A stretch of 64,000 nucleotides of DNA from Deltaproteobacteria bacterium (lineage in GTDB: Bacteria > Desulfobacterota > Desulfuromonadia > Desulfuromonadales > BM103). The notes below the pieces were generated by a model. The model made no database searches. It worked only from the letters and a program-made list of their open reading frames with translations, and was not told the origin of the DNA. The translations under genes were made by a program, and so were the position numbers. The stretch is from the NCBI GenBank assembly GCA_024279915.1, contig JAJRRB010000073.1:1-64000 (forward strand). The letters are read 5' to 3'. Below, in pieces: positions 1 through 8,429 of the stretch (position 1 is its first letter; every line of letters begins with the position of its first letter).

Positions 1-123
1 AAGATGCGAGCCAAGGTGGCGGCATGGAATACAGATCGAAACAACCGACAAACAAAAGTCGATTGGCAGTTTCGCACGAGTGATGCACGTATCAAGCTGA
101 AACGGCTATATCCGAAACTTTAG
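1..123 (+). CDS. IS630-family transposase, C-terminal fragment (cut by window edge)
   Basis: The first 40 codons are open from the window edge to a TAG at 121-123. They read as the tail of an IS630-type DDE transposase: an RNRQTKVDWQF segment followed by TSDARIKLKRLYPKL, which is the typical family ending. The rest of the gene lies left of the window, so intactness cannot be judged. The assignment rests on recognising the C-terminal motif only. The element lies against a truncated gene on its right, which suggests it disrupted that gene. Confidence 0.7.
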   Translation, partial: KMRAKVAAWNTDRNNRQTKVDWQFRTSDARIKLKRLYPKL

Positions 124-169
124 AATTTATGATGTACTAGGACCAATTCGGCCACAGTGTATATAGCTT
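1..169 (+). mobile_element. Right end of an IS630-like insertion sequence
   Basis: This covers the transposase tail and about 45 bases after its stop. The boundary near 165-169 is inferred, because the minus-strand reading of a SIR2-like N-terminus collapses there, next to a TA dinucleotide; IS630/Tc1 elements insert at TA. The terminal inverted repeat cannot be confirmed because the left end is outside the window. Confidence 0.5.
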
Positions 170-249
170 GCTATGCTGGCTCCCGCCCCTAATAAAACGA
201 CATGAGGTGAAAGATTAACGTTGCCATCAAGTCTAGGCATTGTGGTCAT
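170..249 (-). pseudogene. SIR2-like gene, N-terminal remnant truncated by IS630
   Basis: On the minus strand from an ATG at 249, about 27 codons read MTTMPRLDGNVNLSPHVVLL and then GAGASIAS. The hydrophobic strand followed by GAGAS is the NAD-binding Rossmann start of SIR2-family proteins, many of which are NADases in phage-defence systems. The similarity stops at the IS630 end and the frame runs on into element DNA. The fragment is very short, so the family call is tentative. Its position beside a Gabija-type pair fits a defence island. Confidence 0.4.
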
Positions 250-392
250 TTGTATTTTTCTTTCATGAGTTCTAACGGTTAAGATAACCGGCGGCAACGA
301 ATCGTTTCCGTTTATCACCGCAATTATAGATTTTGCTTTTTGTAAACCACAGAAGAATCATCCGTCCGGTTCATTATTTGGTTAGGCTTCTC

Positions 393-743
393 TTAGTAGT
401 CAAAAACTATTTTCCCTGATTCATTCTCTTTTAATTTTAAATTATGGCATTGAAGGCCTTCAGAACGATTTCTGCTGTCACCATCCAAGGTAGATATATG
501 GAGTAAATGGTTGCTGATGCGTGTTTTCCATTGGCTTTCATTTTTGATCTTAAAATTTGGGTTTGATTTTAGCTGTAAAACCATTTCATCAATTGAGCAA
601 TTTCCTTCAAGAACCATAATGTCAATTGATCCAGATTCCATATTTGCGAAATGCCCAAGCCAAGTTCTATTTGTAGTAATTGGATTAAAGTTCTTAAGCT
701 GAATTTTAGTATTTATTTCATCGTTTTTGTTGGCTTTGCTCAT
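393..743 (-). CDS. Hypothetical protein, 116 aa
   Basis: No family is recognised. The chosen start is the ATG at 743 (MSKANKNDEINTKIQLKNFN), seven codons inside the longest reading, because a GAGAGTGAG purine-rich stretch lies just upstream of it. The product is polar and lysine/asparagine-rich, with no membrane segment or signal peptide. The DNA is AT-rich compared with the genes to its right, which suits recently acquired accessory DNA. It lies between the truncated SIR2-like gene and a MITE. It could be an antitoxin or a small defence accessory protein, but nothing in the sequence shows this. Confidence 0.45.
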   Translation of the reverse strand: MSKANKNDEINTKIQLKNFNPITTNRTWLGHFANMESGSIDIMVLEGNCSIDEMVLQLKSNPNFKIKNESQWKTRISNHLLHISTLDGDSRNRSEGLQCHNLKLKENESGKIVFDY

Positions 744-774
744 ATTGCTCACTCTCTTTAACAACTGACCAACT

Positions 775-1021
775 GGGGTCGGACCAAGTCAAATATCTGA
801 AATCAATTGATTTTCACCCCTACAGAACGCCTACTTTTAGCTCTATGGCTCGATTTTTTGGGTCAAAAACAGCTCTATAAGCAGTTAATCCTTGAATAAA
901 CAATTGCATTAAAAGCGTATGGAGCTGATTTCGACCCCGAAAACAGGCCCATAACACGAAATCAGGGCATATTTTGGCATTAAATAGCTATAACTTCAAT
1001 AGGTTGACTTGGTCCGACCCC
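775..1021. mobile_element. MITE-like element with perfect 18-bp terminal inverted repeats
   Basis: GGGGTCGGACCAAGTCAA at 775-792 is matched exactly by its reverse complement at 1004-1021. The 211 bases between contain no plausible gene and include several smaller inverted stretches. GGGGTCGGACC-type ends resemble the REP sequences associated with RAYT (REP-associated tyrosine transposase) proteins, so mobilisation in trans is plausible. It lies just downstream of the gajB stop. Confidence 0.65.
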
Positions 1022-1120
1022 TGCCATTTCCATTTCTTTTAAACGGATTTCTCAACAATGGAATTTTCATGGAAGTCTCCCTCTCCTGATGGAAAGATGC
1101 AAAGGCATTCGCCAATGTCA

Positions 1121-3015
1121 TCAATTATCCAAATTCACTAGGTTCTCCTCACCAAACCATTCTTGTGCTTTAACGAGAACTGTCTCAGTCGGATTATGAT
1201 AGAAGACTACTAGTTCTTCCATTGCGCGAGTACAGCAAACATAGAATATCTTCGACGTCCGTTCGCGTACAGAATCGCTCCCGCCACCTTCGAAAAGATA
1301 CTTGAAATTGTAGTTGTTCCAACCACCATTATCGAGAATAACGAGAACCCGTGGGAACTCGCGACCCTTGGTCTTGTGTTGGGTAGAGAAAGGCGTGTGC
1401 CCTTCACGATAGTCATACAGGTGTTGAACTCCAAAAATGGAATGCTGGTGACGCGATTGTAAATGTACTCTTTCTGCTCTTGGAAGCGAATTAGCCGATC
1501 GTCTTTCTGTACCAAACCGGCCTTCGCAGCCTGCTCGATCGCACCGCCGATCGACATAGTAGTATCACTGGCTAGCACTGCAATCGCATCTCTGAGGGAC
1601 ACCTTGTCGCCAACTGATCGCAGGCGGAAATCAGTCAATCTGATGAACGCACTATACTGTTCGGTCTGGTACGCATGAATGCAGTTCTGGATACGACAGA
1701 GGTGTCGGATGAGCTCGTCGAGTTGTGACCTCGGTCGCGATGTGCCATCAGTTGCATCGTTCATATCATCTAACAGCTGATCCTTGCTGACGTAGAGACG
1801 GCTAATCAGCTCATACGGTGCCTCGCGGGCCGCCTGCAGGTCGGAAGGGTGCTCATCAATATATGCCTGCATCGCCGTTGTCGGGCTGACACGATTTAGA
1901 TCACCACCTGACTTGCCAGCCTGCAGGGCATCCACTACCACCCCGAAAGTCATCCCCTCAGGATCTATTTCCTCAGTATTGTTTTTTAGATAGTCCTTGA
2001 TACGTTTGACGAAAGCTAAAATTCTATCTCCGTCGTAAACCTCCATCAGCGCCCCAAAACCCGCCTGCGAAGCAATGAGGTTGTGAGTCAGATTGAGCTC
2101 CTTGCTGCCCTCAACATCCCAACCCAGTTGCTCGCGGACGGATTCTAGCGATGCTGAGGACGAATACATGAAGCGGATCACGCCCTCGCTGACATCACCG
2201 TCAATAATGTTGGGCGCCCCTGGATCGTCGGATGGATGCTGTACAAGCCCATCATTCCGAAGCTGATTGGCTAACTCGATAACTAGTCTAGGGTTTCGGC
2301 GGTTCTGTACCTTCTTGACCTCAGTTAGCTCTCCAGTCTCAACACGGTCGTGCAGACTTCCGACTGTCCCGGGGTAAATAGCCTGCATAGCATCACCGAA
2401 GAACCCCACTACACGATGGTTCGCAACGGCTCTAATGGAATCCAGTAGAATTGTGACCACAAGTGGGGATGTGTCCTGATATTCGTCAACAAAGATGTGG
2501 GTGTGAAGATCGCCCAAAATACGACAGAGCTTTGGATAACACTCGAACATTCGAGAAGCGAGTACCAACACTTCGTCATGGGAAATAATGCCGTCACCCA
2601 TTCGAACATATTCGCGATATTGGATACCCTCTTCTAAGTTATTGAATAGGTCGTCTTCGACTGGATCTCCGCTTGGAAGAACAAAGCGACTGTAGGCTGG
2701 GTCATCACTTCGGATCAGTTCACGCAACACATTTTTCAGTTCATTCTGGTGCCTTTTAATATGCTCCCACATAAAGTCGTGGATAGTTGATACCCAGAGT
2801 CTACTACTGTCAGCGCGCTCTCTGATATCGTTTGCAGCCACATTCGTATAGGTTATGCACGCAATTCTGCTTGAAGGCTCAAGTTGTGTCAGAGCTCGAA
2901 TGGTTTCCACCAGTGTATAGGTTTTCCCGCTCCCAGCACCTCCGCTAAGCAAAAAGCAGCGTTTCCCATTGGCCAGGTCGAGGATACGTTGAGCTTCATC
3001 GGTCAACTTAATCAT
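1121..3015 (-). pseudogene. gajB: Gabija GajB-like UvrD/Rep-family DNA helicase, frameshifted near 1433-1437
   Basis: This is a superfamily 1 helicase. Walker A (GGAGSGKT) is at about residues 25-32 and the DEYQD Walker B/Q motif region (FVDEYQDTSP) at about residue 174. The straight reading ends at 1210 with an unrelated tail. If one base is restored in the A5 run (T5 on the coding strand) at 1433-1437, the protein continues through QHKTKGREFPRVLVILDN and YVCCTRAMEELVVF, the expected motifs V and VI, to a TGA at 1121-1123, giving about 631 residues. The start overlaps the end of gajA by 8 bases, so the two are probably translationally coupled. Class 2 OLD nucleases paired with such a helicase define Gabija defence. 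The frameshift could be a sequencing error, phase variation, genuine decay or, less likely, programmed slippage. Confidence 0.8.
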
Positions 3016-5083
3016 CGGAATCCCCTCGTAACCACTTCAGCCCTTCCTCGATGTAGGCAGGTGTCTTCCAATTGCTAAAAGCATGCCCCTCGCCATCGTC
3101 CTCGCTGTTTAGAAGGATTTCAATCGCAAGCGACGGTTTGCTATTGACAGCTTTCTCTGCGAACTTAAGTGGCTCAACCTCATCCGCTACATACTTGTCG
3201 TACCACTTTTTTGTCAGGGACGGGAAACGTTCCTGTCCAAGGCTGAGGAGATCTTTATTTAGCGCGAAAAAGGCATCCTCAAAGCTTCGGCCATGATAAC
3301 CGTTATCTTCAGTTTGGTAGGCCGTGAAGACATGCCCGTCGGCTACTGATACCCATTCATCACCTTCACGTCTAGCACGTATCTTGTCTTTTTGCTCAAG
3401 CTGAACCAAGTAGTTGAGATCAGCTCTGGTCTTTCCATGGTAGAAGCACAGTGCTGAATTGGAAGTAAACTCGGCTCTGCCATCATCAGGGCAACAAGAA
3501 CGTGACTTCGTATCCTCCCCGACGATTTCCTTGTAACCGCTATCAATATCGGTGATGATCAAGGTTCTTAGCTTGAGGAAATCAATAAACTGCTCGTAAA
3601 TCTGTGAGTGTGCGCCCACTTCTACAACAGAAACATTTTGGGAAAGGAGAGGTGCGACATTGTCAGGAACACCAGCTTGGTCAAGCTTCCGCATCATAGC
3701 CGGCAGGAGGATGCGCTCAGTGTCCCCTTCAATCAGTACTATCCGATCCGCGAAGAACAGTTCCGCACGATGGAGTGTAAGATACTGTTTAAGGAAGCGA
3801 AACCGACGTTTCTCCTCATCATCTCCAGAGAAACGAGTTTCCAACTCCCGTAGATTCCTCGCATGAACCTGTTGGTCGAACCGTTGCAGATATTTAATGC
3901 TATCGAATTCGGCCTCAGCCACGATATGCGCTGAGTGCGTACTGATCACTGTCTGAAAATTAGACAGATTTTCTCCAGAAGTTGCGAGCAACTGCCGGAT
4001 GTTTTTGATGAAAACATACTGCATCTGGGGATGGGTGTGAGCTTCCGGCTCTTCTATGAAGAGAAGGTTCAAGGCGGCACCAGACCCTTCCCGTACTTTC
4101 TGAAACTCCTTCATGAGCAGATCAATTTCAAAGATCATACTGATCAAGTTCATGTACCCGAGGCCGTTGTGATGCTCCGGCAATTCGTGAGCAGCTTGCT
4201 CGTACATTACAGTCGTATTGCCTGCCAGAATGTCACGGTGCTGGAGGGTTGAGGCAATCTTGATATTAGATTCACCAACCTGTACGCCGCCAAATCTACG
4301 AACCTTTTCAATCAGTTCTCCGAAAATGCTCTTGTAGTTACCGCTGAAAGCGTCGTCTGCCTGTCGCAGGGTGGACTTAAATTCCTCAACGGAGGCATCA
4401 TTTTCCGGATCCCCCGATAAAGACTTGTAGAGCCTCGCCGTTTGGGCAGACAGTGTCTGGTCATTGTCCTTGTTTGTGACATCTCGGCGCGCACTTACAC
4501 ACTGGAAAGAGATGGTATCTTCCAACGAGATTTTCTCACTGTCCAAGTCAATGTCTTTGCAGCCATCTACAGTACCCTTGCTGCGTCTCCTCACCTTACC
4601 TAGCGCTTCGACCAAGTTCTGTCTCAGAAAATCATTCGAAGCGCCATCACCCGCCTCGCCATTTGCACGCCACTTACTGCGCAACTCATTCAACTGCTTT
4701 CCATCTAACTCATAGCAGAACTCTAGAATTATATGCTTATCATCTGGGTCTAAGTTCGTGATCAACTTCGCAACGCTCGATAGGTCATCTTCGTTGCCGT
4801 ACGTGATTGTTAGGTCAAGGCCTACAGAAAATACGATATCATTGTCCTCGACATCGTCAGCCCCCATGAGAAAAGTACGAATACAATCTCGACAATCCGT
4901 ACTGATATCGTCAAAAGAGAGGCGCCTGTTCTCCCTCGAACTGAGAAACTTACTTAAGGCAGTGAGTAGAGTGGTCTTCCCTGTATTGTTCTTTCCAATC
5001 ACGACCGAGAGGTCATCCTCAAGAAGAATCTTAAAGTCCTTCAGGAGTCTGAAATTCCGAATACCAATACTTGTTATCTTCAA
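3008..5083 (-). CDS. gajA: Gabija GajA-like OLD-family ATPase/TOPRIM nuclease
   Basis: The 691-residue protein has an SMC/ABC-type ATPase with Walker A GKNNTGKTT (about residues 30-38), Walker B LLFIEEPEAHTHPQM (about 340-355) and the STHSAH switch region. A C-terminal TOPRIM nuclease follows, with VLIEGDTERILLP (about 446) and IITDIDSG (about 508) carrying the acidic metal ligands. This order is the class 2 OLD layout. Together with the overlapping UvrD-like helicase gene it matches Gabija, in which GajA is a nucleotide-sensing DNA endonuclease and GajB a helicase/NTPase. It is longer than the best-studied GajA (about 580 residues), so it represents a larger variant. All key catalytic motifs appear intact, unlike its frameshifted partner. 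Confidence 0.85.
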   Translation of the reverse strand: MKITSIGIRNFRLLKDFKILLEDDLSVVIGKNNTGKTTLLTALSKFLSSRENRRLSFDDISTDCRDCIRTFLMGADDVEDNDIVFSVGLDLTITYGNEDDLSSVAKLITNLDPDDKHIILEFCYELDGKQLNELRSKWRANGEAGDGASNDFLRQNLVEALGKVRRRSKGTVDGCKDIDLDSEKISLEDTISFQCVSARRDVTNKDNDQTLSAQTARLYKSLSGDPENDASVEEFKSTLRQADDAFSGNYKSIFGELIEKVRRFGGVQVGESNIKIASTLQHRDILAGNTTVMYEQAAHELPEHHNGLGYMNLISMIFEIDLLMKEFQKVREGSGAALNLLFIEEPEAHTHPQMQYVFIKNIRQLLATSGENLSNFQTVISTHSAHIVAEAEFDSIKYLQRFDQQVHARNLRELETRFSGDDEEKRRFRFLKQYLTLHRAELFFADRIVLIEGDTERILLPAMMRKLDQAGVPDNVAPLLSQNVSVVEVGAHSQIYEQFIDFLKLRTLIITDIDSGYKEIVGEDTKSRSCCPDDGRAEFTSNSALCFYHGKTRADLNYLVQLEQKDKIRARREGDEWVSVADGHVFTAYQTEDNGYHGRSFEDAFFALNKDLLSLGQERFPSLTKKWYDKYVADEVEPLKFAEKAVNSKPSLAIEILLNSEDDGEGHAFSNWKTPAYIEEGLKWLRGDSDD

Positions 5084-5163
5084 TTACATTGCCCTCCAAA
5101 AAACCTGTTGAGTACTACACGCCGTACTACATCCAGTGACACCCCTAGATACAGAGGCACTTA

Positions 5164-5421
5164 TCATTGATCAAAGGCGACCCTCTTGGAAGTTGCCATC
5201 AATTTACCACCAACCATTTCAGCATAACCCCAACGTATAGCAACAAAGGCAGGATACGCCCCTTCATGTCGATTCGCGGCTTTAATCTCTCTGATAGACT
5301 GGCCAAGTATCTTTTCAAGCTGACTGCCTCGGTGTGAGGAAAATCCATACCCTTGTTCAACCCATGAATTTATTGCAACAGGGTTCCTCACGAGATCAAT
5401 TATTCCGACGTTAAGTGCCAT
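5164..5421 (-). CDS. Hypothetical protein, 85 aa
   Basis: A small soluble protein without a recognised family, starting MALNVGIIDLVRNPVAINSW. It follows the 227-residue upstream gene after 39 bases and precedes gajA by 80 bases in the same direction, so all could share a transcript. The ribosome-binding site is weak (GGGAATGAA just upstream). It has a mixed alpha/beta-like composition and no membrane segment. A small regulator or an accessory factor of the neighbouring defence genes is possible; the sequence does not decide. Confidence 0.45.
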   Translation of the reverse strand: MALNVGIIDLVRNPVAINSWVEQGYGFSSHRGSQLEKILGQSIREIKAANRHEGAYPAFVAIRWGYAEMVGGKLMATSKRVAFDQ

Positions 5422-5460
5422 ACTTCATTCCCACGCTGTGATGCACACAAAGCGGTAAGG

Positions 5461-6144
5461 CTATCTATCAAGATATCGCGCTGCACCTTTAGCCCAACCC
5501 AAACACAATTCAACCCCATTACGATCACCCACACCACCCAACGCCCCAATTTGCGCCACAACACCAAACAACTTCCAAAAGCTCGCGTAATCCTCAAACC
5601 ACTCGTTCGTCTGGCGGAAGGAATGAACAACCATAGCTGCCTTCGGAGCGTTACACCGCTTCGCCTCGATAACTGCCGATGCTGTCCGGTGCAATAACTG
5701 GTAACGAACATTCGGATCGAACTCTCCCGCAAGACCCAGCACCTCTTTGAGATAACTTAGCCGCTCATGTTTACCACTAGAAGCATCTGTGAGCCATTCA
5801 CCCACAGTCGGCCCGAAAGGCTCCGACACCTTCCCTTCAATAGCTATCGCAACCAGCTGCCTTGCAGCCTTCCCCAGAACAAACACGTCATTCTGCGACT
5901 GAGTGCTTCCACCTGGAAGAGGAACTTTATGCTCCGGTATCGCCAGAAGCAGTTCTATATCCTCAAGCCCATGTTCTGGAGCACTGGCAAACAATTCTTT
6001 GATCTCGGCGGGGAACCCTTCGGCCTCTTCCCAACTATAAGCAAGCGACTTGGCTGAATAACCCGTCTTCCAATGCTTCACTGGATCGGCCAGTAACGCT
6101 TGCCAGCTTTCAACGCCTGTGGTTGGAACGTAAATTCTGGGCAT
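5461..6144 (-). CDS. DUF6946-like protein, possible nuclease-fold accessory protein
   Basis: The 227-residue soluble protein starts MPRIYVPTTGVESWQALLAD. The ATG is preceded by TAGGAGTGAG, a good ribosome-binding site. The opening, including KHWKTGYSAKSLAYSWEEAEGFP, resembles what I recall as DUF6946. A segment DVFVLGKAARQLVAIAIEGKVSEPFG has the D...ExK spacing typical of PD-(D/E)XK nucleases, but that functional reading is inference. It heads a run of minus-strand genes leading into the Gabija pair, so a defence or mobile-DNA context is likely. Confidence 0.6.
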   Translation of the reverse strand: MPRIYVPTTGVESWQALLADPVKHWKTGYSAKSLAYSWEEAEGFPAEIKELFASAPEHGLEDIELLLAIPEHKVPLPGGSTQSQNDVFVLGKAARQLVAIAIEGKVSEPFGPTVGEWLTDASSGKHERLSYLKEVLGLAGEFDPNVRYQLLHRTASAVIEAKRCNAPKAAMVVHSFRQTNEWFEDYASFWKLFGVVAQIGALGGVGDRNGVELCLGWAKGAARYLDR

Positions 6145-6205
6145 AATGTGTGCTCACTCCTACTTTAGACAAGGGGTCTCCGTTTGACTCTTTTAAAAGG
6201 ATTTT

Positions 6206-6895
6206 CTACTGATACCCCACCACTTCCTCTTCCACCTTAAAACCAATAGTCTCCTTCTCAACCTCATCCGAACTCATAAGCTGTCGAATCGCATCAAACA
6301 CCACCCGAAACTGATCATCGTATTTCTCTTCCAACGACTCAAGCCGTTCAGCCAGATCAGCGTGAGAAGCGAGAATCCTGCGCAGCCGCACAAAGGTACG
6401 CATAATCTCAATATTGACCAGCACCGCTCGTGGGCTATGAAGAACACTGGAGAGCATCGCCACACCTTGAAAGTGACCCGTGTACCTAATCATGTCAGTC
6501 AATTCTGGACCTTTTGTCTTCTGCCAGCGTTCCCCCTCCTTGGTTTAACTAATGCTAGTCCTGCGTTGGGGCGCCTTGCCAGAAGCCAAAACTTCTCAGA
6601 ATTGACAGTCTGACACGATTAAGCACAAGGATCACAACGAAAAAGCATAAGGTGGTGTGCGCCTGCCACCCCACTGACTTGATGTCGCAAATTGCGATTT
6701 CAAACCTTTAAACTCCTGATTTGTCAGCTGAAACATGAAATCAGCCGGGAACCTATCAAGGTTCCTTTTCACAGAACGGATCAACTGCTTGTTTTCTACA
6801 CCGTAGAGTTCGGCAAGATCCTGATCCAGAATAACCTTATCTCCCCGAATGATACGAATCGAACGTTCCACACGAATTAAATCAATCTGTGACAT
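6206..6895 (-). pseudogene. ORF6N-domain protein gene interrupted by a MITE
   Basis: The N-terminal half starts at the ATG at 6895 behind GGAGGGGAAA and reads [20 protein letters not shown], then the ORF6N core ([31 protein letters not shown]) to [10 protein letters not shown] near 6645. The C-terminal half resumes at [10 protein letters not shown] near 6470 with [15 protein letters not shown] and ends at 6206 ([13 protein letters not shown]). Intact ORF6N proteins read ...PYAFTEQGVAML... without a break, so the roughly 170 bases between are an insertion. ORF6N proteins are DNA-binding proteins common in phages and accessory regions. The gene is almost certainly inactive as a single protein. 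Confidence 0.75.
6472..6640. mobile_element. MITE-like insertion inside the ORF6N gene
   Basis: The insert has imperfect inverted ends of about 35 bases. The left end begins TGACCCGTGTACCTAATCAT and the right end, read in reverse complement, begins TGATCCTTGTGCTTAATCGT; both continue into GTCAG...TCAATTCTG. No open reading frame of note lies inside. Boundaries are set by where the ORF6N reading stops and resumes, so they are good to only a few bases. Confidence 0.6.
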
Positions 6896-6932
6896 TTTCC
6901 CCTCCTTGAATACATGGATACATTTCATCAAT

Positions 6933-6959
6933 CTTGAGGTGCCAAATTGGCACCTCAAG
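6933..6959. promoter_or_regulatory. Palindromic operator candidate upstream of the ORF6N gene
   Basis: A 27-base palindrome with arms CTTGAGGTGCCAA and TTGGCACCTCAAG around a single central base lies 37 bases upstream of the ORF6N start. A closely related palindrome sits at 7249-7274 in the same position relative to a decayed copy of the same gene start. Conservation of the site with the gene suggests a binding site, possibly for autoregulation. Confidence 0.5.
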
Positions 6960-7157
6960 ATTACAAACTACTGATTTTTCACGCAAAGTCCGCAAGGTTC
7001 GCCAAGTTAAACCTTTAAGAATATGGTTAGAACAAAAACCTTTGCCCCACTTTGCGTACTTAGCGAACTTGAGTGTGTGCAACGGACGAGCGTGGAAACA
7101 AGATCTGACAAGAATCGGTGACACTAATCCCTGTCCCCAGTAAGTGCCACAAAAAAC

Positions 7158-7208
7158 CGAATGATACGGATTGAACGCTCTACACGAATCAAATCAACCT
7201 GCTACATA
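7158..7208 (-). pseudogene. Decayed duplicate of the ORF6N gene 5' end
   Basis: On the minus strand the ATG at 7208 is followed at once by TAG, then [15 protein letters not shown], nearly the same as residues 3-17 of the ORF6N gene starting at 6895. Homology ends abruptly after that. The leader, including the palindrome at 7249-7274 and the CCTCCTT ribosome-binding complement, is duplicated too. It is a non-coding remnant of a duplication or recombination. Confidence 0.7.
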
Positions 7209-7248
7209 ACCCCCTCCTTAAAAAACTATGTATACATTACATCATTTT

Positions 7249-7274
7249 TGAGGTTCCAATTTGGAACCTCAAGA
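7249..7274. promoter_or_regulatory. Second palindromic operator candidate
   Basis: Arms TTGAGGTTCCAA and TTGGAACCTCAA sit around the centre at 7261. It differs from the 6933-6959 palindrome by compensating changes in both arms (GGTGCC/GGCACC becomes GGTTCC/GGAACC). Paired changes of this kind suggest the symmetry itself is under selection. It precedes the ORF6N remnant. Confidence 0.45.
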
Positions 7275-7402
7275 TTGCAAGCCCTTGATATTAAATCAGT
7301 TTATATTTCCCAACTCCCCCCAACAATCTTTTATGCTTCACGATTACCTCACGATTTTCACTGATTTTAAATCTAAGCAATCAGCCCTTAATCATGAAGT
7401 AA

Positions 7403-8429
7403 TCACTCATCATCCGAGGCCACCTGAGCATCTACCTCATCCAACAAAACCCCCGCATCAGCAAAAAAACTCATCCGTACTCTGGCTGCCCACTAACTTA
7501 AACACCGGTGCCTTGAACGTCACGTCGTAGCTGGGCCTATATTCAAAATCACCCTGCTGCGACAAATGGAACATCGCCATCAAACCAATGAACACCGTCG
7601 ACACACCAAAAGCGCCTTTCAGTAATTGTTTTGGCAGAGCCAAGGAGGCGAAATGCAGGTGCAAATAGAGCATAACGCCAAGCAGCAGATAGCTGATGCC
7701 ATAGTTGAGCAGTGTATTGGCTTCATCAAAGCCGAAGGCAAAGGTGAAATAGGCAATCCACTCTTCACATAAATACTGGAGGAACAAAATTACGAAGGCA
7801 ACGCTGCAGTTACACCAGAAATTCCACCGGTGCAACATCACCCGGCTGGCAAACGACCAGAGCATTGCCCAAAAAATTACTACAACCAGCAGCACAACAA
7901 CTTCCGGGAATGCTTTCAGAATTTCATACTCGCGGGTTGTGCCGAGATAGTTGTTCAACAAAAGCAGACCGACCAACAAGAGAAATGTTGTGATCTGAAC
8001 CAGTGGACGAGTAAACAAGCTGATCATGGCCAGACTTTTGACGTCGATGCGAGTGGGAGCTACCGAGAAATGGGCACTGCGAAAACGTAGAGTAGTCCGA
8101 CCTATGCGTAGCTGTTCGCCACATTGCATTTCGTAAGGGGTTTCAGAGGACGCTCCATTCTCAACGTCTATGCCGTTGAGGCTTTGCCGATCTGTGACCT
8201 GAATCTTATCGTCCGTCCATTGGAGGGTTAAGTGATGCGGGCAAATGAACGGATCATCGATAATCAAATCGTTATCGTAAGCCCGGCCGACATGAACGCT
8301 TCGGCTCCTGCGTATCGAGAGGCGTTGGATCACCTTGCCGCCACGGTTGAGGACTTCCAGGTAGCCTACGGGTCGGTCGTCAGACAACGAGTTAACAGTT
8401 TTGGTTGTATTGAGTTTCAAGGCTTCCAT
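7403..8429 (-). CDS. FHA-domain membrane protein (apparent frameshift near 7463-7469)
   Basis: An N-terminal forkhead-associated domain (about residues 35-120: VHVGRAYDNDLIIDDPFICPHHL, then SLNGIDVENG) should bind phosphothreonine. Several transmembrane helices follow (about 140-300). The straight reading stops at 7458 in an A7 run (T7 on the coding strand). With six instead of seven Ts the protein continues as DEFFADAGVLLDEVDAQVAS to a TGA at 7403-7405, giving 341 residues, so the true end is probably there. The gene start overlaps the end of the upstream protease gene by 13 bases. An FHA protein coupled to a protease suggests a phosphorylation-linked envelope quality-control pair, which is inference. 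Confidence 0.75.

Noticed and set aside
1425-1445. Programmed -1 frameshift site in the helicase gene
   Set aside because: The coding-strand heptamer A TTT TTG lacks a proper slippery X XXY YYZ pattern; an indel in the homopolymer is simpler.
5400-5732. Minus-strand reading of 110 codons
   Set aside because: A shifted-frame shadow of the 227-residue DUF6946-like gene.
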